Of a stretch of DNA of 11,025 bases, positions 5,869-11,025 are shown one piece after another. Numbering within the stretch: position 1 is the stretch's first letter; each line of letters starts with the position of its first letter. Under the pieces are notes generated by a model that saw only the letters and a program-made list of their open reading frames with translations, ran no database searches and had not been told where the DNA came from. Source of the DNA: Lachnospiraceae bacterium UBA3845 (GTDB lineage: Bacteria; Bacillota; Clostridia; Lachnospirales; Lachnospiraceae); the NCBI GenBank assembly GCA_002392705.1, contig DGHP01000127.1:1-11025 (forward strand). Direction: 5' to 3'. The position numbers and the translations under genes were made by a program.

Positions 5869-7212
5869 TCAGCCGCCGGTTCTGATTCTTTGAAGATCTT
5901 TGAAAAATTCCGGATAAGAGATATTGACGCATTCCGCACCCCGGATCTGAGTCTCCCCTTCCGCGGCAAGGGCGGCGACGGCCAGAGACATGGCAGCCCT
6001 GTGATCCATATGGGAATCCAGCTCCGCCCCGTGCAGGCTCTTTCCGCCCCGGATGATCATCCCGTCCTCGGTGGGCGTGATGTCAGCCCCCATTTTGCCG
6101 AGTTCTTCCGTCATGACCGCGATGCGGTCCGATTCTTTCACCCTCAGTTCCTTCGCGTCCCGGATGACGGTCTCCCCTTCCGCGAAGCAGGCAAGAACCG
6201 CACAGACCGGAAGTTCATCGATCAGCGTCGGGATCAGGCTTCCGCCTATGACGGTGCCGTGCAGGGAAGAGGTCCTGACAAGAACGGAGGCCGTTTCCTC
6301 CATGCCCTGCAGTTTTTCGTCCAGGAGGCTTATGTCAGCCCCCATCGCGCGCAGGACCTGAAGGATTCCGCCGCGGGTCGGATTGATGCCCACATTTGTG
6401 ATCAGAAGCTCTGACCCGGGAACAATCGCGGCCGCTGCCATGAAAAAGGCGGCGGAAGAGATATCCCCGGGAACCAGGATCCTGCGGCCGGTCAGGCGGG
6501 GCTGAGGCTGAACCGTGATTTTCCAGCCTCCGGACTGCGGATTCCCGTCAGAGATCGGATTATCCCCGGAGAGGGGCTTACTGGAAACGGTTCCGCCGAA
6601 GGCTTTCAGCATGCGCTCCGTGTGATCGCGGGAGAGAGCCGGCTCCAGGACGGAGGTCTCGGAATCCGCGTAGAGTCCCGCCAGAAGAATTCCGGATTTG
6701 ACCTGGGCGCTGGCAACCGGGGACTTCCAGCTGATTCCCTTAAGGTTCCCTCCGCGGATCCGGAGAGGGACGCAGCCGTTTTCATTTTCGGAACGGATTA
6801 AAGCCCCCATGGCAAGAAGCGGGTCCATGATCCGCTTCATAGGACGGGTGCGGATGGAACTGTCCCCGTCCAGGAGACTTTCAAATGGCTGCCCGGCAAG
6901 GATCCCGGAGATGATCCGGGTTGTGGTTCCGCTGTTGCCGGTATATAGAAGTCCCTGCGGCGCGCTGAGGCCGTGCAGGGAGCGGCCGTGAACCGTCACT
7001 TTCTTTTCCGCCTCGTCCGCCTCGATCCGGATTCCCATTTTTTCAAAACAGGAGATCGTGGAGAGACAGTCCGCGCTCATGAGAAATCCTGATATTTCCG
7101 TGATTCCTTCGCTGAGCGCGCCGAGCATGACGGCCCGGTGGGAGATCGATTTGTCCCCCGGCAGCTTTATCTGCCCGCGCAGATTCCTGCAGGGACTGAT
7201 TGTGATATTCAT
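5869..7212 (-). CDS. aroA: 3-phosphoshikimate 1-carboxyvinyltransferase (EPSP synthase), class II
   Basis: Condenses shikimate-3-phosphate with phosphoenolpyruvate to EPSP, sixth step of the shikimate pathway. The product has 447 residues, slightly above the usual 425-445. It shows LPGDKSISHRAV (Lys21), GNSGTTTR (92-99), SAQVK (168-172), RDHTE (195-199), NPTRGGIL and the second signature LRVKESDRIA. GDKS, SAQ-x-K, R-x-H-x-E and N-x-T-R together define class II enzymes. However, Gly95, the equivalent of E. coli Gly96, is retained rather than being Ala as in the glyphosate-resistant CP4 enzyme. A short hydrophilic insertion near residues 211-229 explains the extra length. The start at 7212 is clear: AAGGAGGT (7228-7221) lies 8 nt upstream. 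It follows tyrA by 26 nt, so the two are surely co-transcribed. Confidence 0.97.
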   Translation of the reverse strand: MNITISPCRNLRGQIKLPGDKSISHRAVMLGALSEGITEISGFLMSADCLSTISCFEKMGIRIEADEAEKKVTVHGRSLHGLSAPQGLLYTGNSGTTTRIISGILAGQPFESLLDGDSSIRTRPMKRIMDPLLAMGALIRSENENGCVPLRIRGGNLKGISWKSPVASAQVKSGILLAGLYADSETSVLEPALSRDHTERMLKAFGGTVSSKPLSGDNPISDGNPQSGGWKITVQPQPRLTGRRILVPGDISSAAFFMAAAAIVPGSELLITNVGINPTRGGILQVLRAMGADISLLDEKLQGMEETASVLVRTSSLHGTVIGGSLIPTLIDELPVCAVLACFAEGETVIRDAKELRVKESDRIAVMTEELGKMGADITPTEDGMIIRGGKSLHGAELDSHMDHRAAMSLAVAALAAEGETQIRGAECVNISYPEFFKDLQRIRTGG

Positions 7213-7238
7213 GTCAGCAGACCTCCTTCCTGATCCTG

Positions 7239-8342
7239 TCAGTCGTTTTTGCTTACGACATAGCGGTGGTGGCGCAGGATCCGGACGGCGGAATCCATGG
7301 CTTCTTCTTTGTAAAATTCAATGGCCAGGGCGCCCTGGTCGTGTTCGCGGTTATGGACAATCCTGATATTTTTAATGGAAATCCCGTGCACCGCCAGGAT
7401 CGTCGCGATGGTGGCGATGGCTCCGTTCTCGTCGATTACGTCGCAGTAGATGATATGCATTTTCTTCACAGGGCCGGATGACGCGAAGCTGAAGGAGTCG
7501 CGGTATTCGGAGGAGGCGGCGAACATTCTGTTGATATAGCCGCCGTCCCCGCTGCACATATGGTCTCTTGCCCGGATCAGCTGATCGAGAAAGACATCCA
7601 TGACATCAGAGATGTTCGCGTGATTATCCACGCAGATCTGCTCCCACATCTCCGGGGAGGAGGAGGCGATGCGGGTGATATCCCTGAAGCCGCCGGCCGC
7701 GATCATTTTCATATGCTGGTCTTCATTGTCCAGATCGTGGACCGTATTGACCAGGGCGGAGGCGATCAGATGCGGGAGATGGCTGATGGCCGCGGTGATC
7801 CGGTCATGCTCCGTCCAGTCCATGATCATGGGAATGGCTTTCAGGGACCTGGCAAATTCGAACAGGCGCTGCGTCCATTCCCGGGGAACAAGCCTGGTGG
7901 GGGTAAGAATATAATAGGCATTTTCAAACAGATGGTTCTGGGCGTTGGCAAGGCCGGACTGTTCGGAACCGGTCATGGGATGACCGCCCACAAACTGCGC
8001 CTCAAGGCTGAGCCGTTCCACCTCTCTGTGAATCGTGCCCTTTACGGATCCCACGTCCGTCAGAAGGCATTCCGGGGAAAGGATCTTCTTCAGTTCTCTC
8101 AGGGCCGCGATATTGTTCTCCACCGGCGCGCACAGGAAAATGCAGCTGCACCCGGAAAAGAGAGGATCATCCGGCCCGGAACAGATCTCGTCGATCAGGC
8201 CTTCCTTTTTCGCATTTTCCAGTGTGGACCTTGTCCGCGTATATGCCATGATGCGGCAGTCCCTGTCCTGCTTTCTGAGATTGCCGGCAAGGGAACCCCC
8301 GATCAGCCCGAGGCCTATAAAGCCATATGTATTCTTCTGCAT
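7239..8342 (-). CDS. tyrA: Prephenate dehydrogenase with C-terminal ACT domain
   Basis: NAD-dependent oxidative decarboxylation of prephenate to 4-hydroxyphenylpyruvate, the tyrosine branch after chorismate. The 367-residue product starts MQKNTYGFIGLGLIGGSLAG, with the dinucleotide loop GLGLIGG at residues 10-16. TDVGSVKG (95-102), VGGHPMTGSEQSG (118-130) and ISHLPHLIASAL carry conserved histidines of the active site. Residues about 295-365, with VIDENGAIATIATILAVHGI, form an ACT domain, which in relatives mediates tyrosine feedback. I chose the ATG at 8342, with GGTG/AGGAT (8359-8351) upstream. An in-frame ATG at 8381 would add 13 residues before the Rossmann strand but shows no ribosome site. 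First gene of the tyrA-aroA operon. Confidence 0.93.
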   Translation of the reverse strand: MQKNTYGFIGLGLIGGSLAGNLRKQDRDCRIMAYTRTRSTLENAKKEGLIDEICSGPDDPLFSGCSCIFLCAPVENNIAALRELKKILSPECLLTDVGSVKGTIHREVERLSLEAQFVGGHPMTGSEQSGLANAQNHLFENAYYILTPTRLVPREWTQRLFEFARSLKAIPMIMDWTEHDRITAAISHLPHLIASALVNTVHDLDNEDQHMKMIAAGGFRDITRIASSSPEMWEQICVDNHANISDVMDVFLDQLIRARDHMCSGDGGYINRMFAASSEYRDSFSFASSGPVKKMHIIYCDVIDENGAIATIATILAVHGISIKNIRIVHNREHDQGALAIEFYKEEAMDSAVRILRHHRYVVSKND

Positions 8343-8405
8343 GAAAAAATCACCATCCTGACTGTTCTTTATCTGTTTCATGTGTTAAAGTATCTTTATG
8401 CATGA

Positions 8406-8434
8406 AGTATGCCACAGGACGGAAAAAATTTCAA
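8406..8434 (-). promoter_or_regulatory. Candidate tyrA-aroA promoter
   Basis: On the minus strand TTGAAA (8434-8429) and CATACT (8411-8406) are 17 nt apart, giving five of six and four of six consensus positions. Transcription would start near 8399. A start there leaves about 57 nt of leader before the ATG at 8342, and about 18 nt before the alternative ATG at 8381. No T-box or leader peptide is evident. Confidence 0.4.
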
Positions 8435-8607
8435 TCCATTGTTGACGCTCCCGGGCCGTGTCCTGTCCGACGCGGCAGCGTTTTCCGTCTGATCCGGCAA
8501 AGCGGCCCTTCCGCGGCCTGCGCAAAGCGGCTTCCGGTCCGGGGAGGAGAGGAGAAAAAGCCTGCCGCGAAAGATTACAATGCATCTGGCGTATTTGTAT
8601 AAAAGTC
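8435..8607. other. GC-rich intergenic stretch between divergent tyrA and the EF-G-like gene
   Basis: The tyrA to EF-G-like gap is 344 nt, and its middle is GC-rich, unlike the AT-rich promoters at both ends. Short open frames occur on both strands (plus 8402-8602 and 8458-8661, minus 8585-8385). None has a recognisable product or ribosome site, so I call no gene. CAAAGCGGC followed by a CTTCCG-like tail appears twice, at 8498-8513 and 8523-8536, as an imperfect direct repeat. I see no RNA gene, riboswitch or mobile element here. Confidence 0.4.
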
Positions 8608-8636
8608 TTGAAATTAAACCTGTATTTTAGTAAAAT
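8608..8636 (+). promoter_or_regulatory. Promoter of the EF-G-like gene
   Basis: TTGAAA (8608-8613) and TAAAAT (8631-8636) are separated by exactly 17 nt. This is a strong sigma-A type promoter, with five of six matches in each box. Transcription should start near 8643, leaving a leader of about 45 nt that carries the GGAGG ribosome site at 8673-8677. Confidence 0.65.
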
Positions 8637-8686
8637 GTTCTTAATGCGGGCTGAAGCCTGAAATTCGTTATTGGAGGAATGAACTC

Positions 8687-10762
8687 ATGAATGTATTTTC
8701 AACAGACAAAATTCGCAATGTTGTCCTTTTAGGTCACGGCGGCGCAGGAAAGACCAGTCTTCTGGAAGCGATGGCATTTCTGTCCGGTATCACCACCAGA
8801 CTCGGGAATGTCGCGGACGGAACTACGCTGAGTGATTTTGATAAAGAAGAGCAGAACAGAAAGTTTTCCATCAGCACCTCCATGGCTCCGATCATCTGGA
8901 ACGGCGTGAAGATCAACGTTCTGGATACTCCCGGCTACTTTGATTTCGTGGGAGAGGTAGAGGAAGCCGTCGCTGCCGCGGATGCCGCCATCATCGTCGT
9001 GAACGGCAAGAGCGGCGTGGAAGTCGGTGTCCAGAAGGCATGGAATCTCTGCGAGAAGTATAAGCTTCCCCGCTTCTTCTTTGTTTCCAATATGGATTTT
9101 GAGCATACTTCCTATACAGGTGTTCTTGAGACCCTCACCGAGCTTTACGGAAAGAAAGTCGCGCCCCTGTTCCTTCCGATGAAGGAGAATGACAAGTTCA
9201 CGGGTTATGTGGACGTAGTGCGCCAGAAGGCTTTCCGCTATCAGGACAAGCAGAAGAAGGCGGAATGCCCGGTTCCGGCTGATCTGCAGGATGAGATGGA
9301 GAATTACCGCGCGTCCATGATCGAGACGGTCGCCGAGACCAGCGAAGAGATGATGGAGCGTTATTTTGAGGGAGAAGAGTTCTCGGACGACGAGATCATC
9401 TCCGCGCTGAAGGAGAATGTCACCGCCTGCGATATGGTTCCGGTTACCATGGGATCCTCGATCAACCTGCAGGGCGTCCTGATCCTTCTGGACGATATCG
9501 TAAGCTATTTCCCGAGCCCGGCAGGCCGTAAGATCGCGGGCGTGAACCTGAAGAACGACGAGCCGTTCAACGCGGATTACGATCCGTCCAAGCCGAAGAG
9601 CGCATTTATCTGGAAGACCATCGTTGACCCGTTCATCGGTAAATATTCCATGATCAAGGTCTGCTCCGGATCCCTCAAGGGCGACGACATGCTTTATGAT
9701 TCCGAGCAGCAGTCCGAGTTCCGCGCAGGCAAGCTCTATGTCTTCGAAGGCAGCAAGCCGCAGGAAGTTCCCGAGCTGAAGGCCGGCGATATCGGCGCCA
9801 TCGGCAAGCTGGATGCCGACACCAGGGACAGCATCTCCACGAAGGCGAATCCGGTGCAGTATCCGAAGTTCGACGTTTCCACTCCTTATACCTATAAGAA
9901 GTACGCGGCGAAGAACAAGGGCGATCTGGACAAGGTGGCACAGGCTCTGGCGAAGATCGCCCAGGAAGACCTGACCATGAAGACCGTCAATGACGCCGGG
10001 AATCATCAGACCCTGCTTTACGGCATGGGCGACCAGCATCTTGATATCATCATCAGCAAGCTGATGACGAAGTATAAGGTGGAAGCCGTTCTCGACAAGC
10101 CGGCCGTTGCGTTCCGCGAGACCATCCGCAAGACCAGCGACGTGGATTCCAAGTATAAGAAGCAGTCCGGCGGCCACGGCCAGTACGGACATGTCAAGAT
10201 GAAGTTCGAGCCCTCCGGAGATCTGGAGACCCCTTATGTATTCGAGCAGATCGTCGTCGGCGGCGCTGTTCCGAAGAACTTCTTCCCGGCAGTTGAAAAG
10301 GGAATCGCCGAGTCTGTCGGAGAAGGCCCGATGGCCGGATATCCGGTTGTGGGCGTCAAGGCCGTTCTCTACGACGGATCCTATCATCCGGTAGACTCCT
10401 CCGAGCAGGCATTCAAGACAGCCTCCAGCATGGCCTTCAAGAAGGGCTTCATGGAGGCGGGCCCGGTTCTGCTTGAGCCGATCGTATCCCTGAAGGTTAC
10501 CGTTCCGGATAAGTATACCGGCGACGTCATGGGCGACCTGAACAAGAGACGCGGCCGCGTGCTCGGCATGAACCCGGATCACAAGGGCAACACGATCATC
10601 GACGCGGACGTTCCGCAGAGCGAACTGTACGGCTACTGCACGACGCTGCGCTCCATGACCGGCGGAAGCGGAGATTTCGCTTACGAGTTCGCCCGCTACG
10701 AGCAGGCACCGGCTGATGTTCAGGAGAAAGAGATCGAGGCGCGCGCCAAAGAGAACGAGTGA
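8687..10762 (+). CDS. Elongation factor G-like GTPase (EF-G paralogue)
   Basis: A 691-residue translational GTPase with full EF-G domain order: G domain (about 8-270), domains II and III, domain IV (QSGGHGQYGHVKMKF and HPVDSSEQAFKTASSMAFK) and domain V ending near LRSMTGGSGDFAYEF. It differs from canonical FusA at nucleotide-handling motifs. The P-loop is GHGGAGKTS (16-24). Switch I reads NRKFSIST where EF-G has ERGITIT. G3 is DTPGYFDF, with Tyr84 replacing the usual catalytic His. G4 is SNMD (134-137) instead of NKMD, and G5 is GSS instead of GSA. Such paralogues are a known Firmicute and actinobacterial subfamily; their cellular job is unsettled, and some are reported to bind GTP without turnover. 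The start at 8687 has GGAGG (8673-8677) 9 nt upstream. It is transcribed alone, judging by its own promoter and the terminator that follows. It should not be named fusA. Confidence 0.93.
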   Translation: MNVFSTDKIRNVVLLGHGGAGKTSLLEAMAFLSGITTRLGNVADGTTLSDFDKEEQNRKFSISTSMAPIIWNGVKINVLDTPGYFDFVGEVEEAVAAADAAIIVVNGKSGVEVGVQKAWNLCEKYKLPRFFFVSNMDFEHTSYTGVLETLTELYGKKVAPLFLPMKENDKFTGYVDVVRQKAFRYQDKQKKAECPVPADLQDEMENYRASMIETVAETSEEMMERYFEGEEFSDDEIISALKENVTACDMVPVTMGSSINLQGVLILLDDIVSYFPSPAGRKIAGVNLKNDEPFNADYDPSKPKSAFIWKTIVDPFIGKYSMIKVCSGSLKGDDMLYDSEQQSEFRAGKLYVFEGSKPQEVPELKAGDIGAIGKLDADTRDSISTKANPVQYPKFDVSTPYTYKKYAAKNKGDLDKVAQALAKIAQEDLTMKTVNDAGNHQTLLYGMGDQHLDIIISKLMTKYKVEAVLDKPAVAFRETIRKTSDVDSKYKKQSGGHGQYGHVKMKFEPSGDLETPYVFEQIVVGGAVPKNFFPAVEKGIAESVGEGPMAGYPVVGVKAVLYDGSYHPVDSSEQAFKTASSMAFKKGFMEAGPVLLEPIVSLKVTVPDKYTGDVMGDLNKRRGRVLGMNPDHKGNTIIDADVPQSELYGYCTTLRSMTGGSGDFAYEFARYEQAPADVQEKEIEARAKENE

Positions 10763-10789
10763 TTCCGTTTTCATTGACGTGAATCGCAG

Positions 10790-10830
10790 TTTCAGCGAGA
10801 TTTCGCCGAAATCTGAAGAAGTTTTTCTTT
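10790..10830 (+). terminator. Probable terminator of the EF-G-like gene
   Basis: AGATTTC (10798-10804) pairs with GAAATCT (10808-10814) around a GCC loop. Alternatively TTTCAG (10790-10795) and CTGAAG (10813-10818) form an outer stem with an internal bulge. GTTTTTCTTTT follows at 10821-10830. The stem is AT-rich, so efficiency may be only moderate. It starts 28 nt after the stop codon. Confidence 0.5.
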
Positions 10831-10856
10831 TAAATCAGAAAGACCTGTGCTATAAT
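10829..10856 (+). promoter_or_regulatory. Extended -10 promoter of the SCIFF peptide gene
   Basis: TATAAT (10851-10856) is a perfect -10 box and is preceded by TGC, giving an extended -10. TTTAAA (10829-10834) lies 16 nt upstream as a moderate -35. It overlaps the T-tract of the preceding terminator, so the peptide gene has its own promoter. Transcription should start near 10863, leaving a leader of about 65 nt. Confidence 0.65.
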
Positions 10857-10927
10857 ACCTCGTGGGTTTTCGGAAGCTGTCTGTTCCGGGAACAAGAATC
10901 TTGTTTATGACCGAAGGAGGCCGTTAT

Positions 10928-11025
10928 ATGAAGCACATCAAGACCCTGAATACCAGACCTTTGCAGGATTCCATGAAGAAGGGCGGATGCGGCGAGTGCC
11001 AGACATCCTGCCAGTCAGCTTGCAA
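10928..11025 (+). CDS. SCIFF-type ranthipeptide precursor (3' end outside window)
   Basis: Ribosomally made precursor of the 'six cysteines in forty-five' family. Its cysteines are cross-linked by a radical SAM/SPASM maturase to form thioether (ranthipeptide) bridges. The 32 complete codons read MKHIKTLNTRPLQDSMKK and then GGCGECQTSCQSAC. The MKHIKTL start is the family's conserved leader, and GECQTSCQSAC is the hallmark core. Four cysteines are visible (21, 24, 28, 32). Family members continue with KTSCTVGNQSC-like residues that supply the last two, so about 12-15 codons are missing. AAGGAGG (10914-10920) lies 7 nt before the ATG, an optimal spacing. The maturase gene normally follows immediately, off-window. 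The peptide's biological role is still poorly understood; a link to cell-cell signalling has been proposed in some clostridia. Confidence 0.93.
   Translation, partial: MKHIKTLNTRPLQDSMKKGGCGECQTSCQSAC

Noticed and set aside
8343..8381. Upstream in-frame ATG (8381) extending TyrA by 13 residues
   Set aside because: No ribosome site is visible, and the extra residues precede the Rossmann strand that normally begins the protein. It remains a possible alternative start.
8402..8661. Small open frames in the tyrA to EF-G-like gap
   Set aside because: They are low-complexity, GC-driven frames with no ribosome site or recognisable sequence, and one overlaps the EF-G-like promoter.
8729..10774. 681-codon open frame on the minus strand, antisense to the EF-G-like gene
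   Set aside because: It mirrors the strongly biased codon use of the sense gene. The product has no recognisable domain and the frame no ribosome site, while the sense frame is unmistakably an EF-G relative.

Overview
The window looks like a chromosomal housekeeping segment from a Clostridia-class Firmicute, most likely Lachnospiraceae-like. This rests on gene content: a SCIFF-type ranthipeptide precursor, a Clostridia-style EF-G paralogue, and an arginine cluster using ArgJ. Strong GGAGG-type ribosome binding sites and GC-rich genes separated by AT-rich promoters fit too. The taxonomy is inference; no rRNA or other marker is present.

Region 1 (1-5656) is arginine biosynthesis. The 5' part of argG (argininosuccinate synthase) runs leftward out of the window. 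It is divergent from a rightward argC-argJ-argB-argD cluster that converts glutamate to ornithine with acetyl recycling. The shared AT-rich intergenic region (562-893) carries repeated ATGTATA half-sites and one inverted copy, a good candidate ArgR/AhrC operator for both directions. ArgB has the N-terminal helix and C-terminal signature of arginine-inhibited N-acetylglutamate kinases, so control probably acts on both transcription and enzyme activity. The argB-argD gap holds three tandem copies of a 32-bp repeat.

Region 2 (5657-5868) separates the convergent argD and aroA genes. It contains a small nested hairpin and a striking 82-nt hairpin (5766-5847) with about 35 base pairs. On the minus strand this hairpin is followed by a T-rich tail and can serve as the aroA terminator.

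Region 3 (5869-8342, minus strand) is a tyrA-aroA operon for aromatic amino acids: an ACT-domain prephenate dehydrogenase, then a class II EPSP synthase.

Region 4 (8343-10762) is a divergent promoter region followed by a 691-residue EF-G-like GTPase. It has the full EF-G domain architecture, but switch I, the catalytic histidine, and the G4 and G5 motifs all differ from canonical EF-G.

Region 5 (10763-11025) has a probable terminator, a strong extended -10 promoter and a good ribosome binding site. These lead into the start of a SCIFF (six cysteines in forty-five) ranthipeptide precursor, cut by the window edge after four cysteines. This is the most interesting item: the entry to a RiPP natural-product locus whose radical SAM maturase should lie just beyond the right edge.
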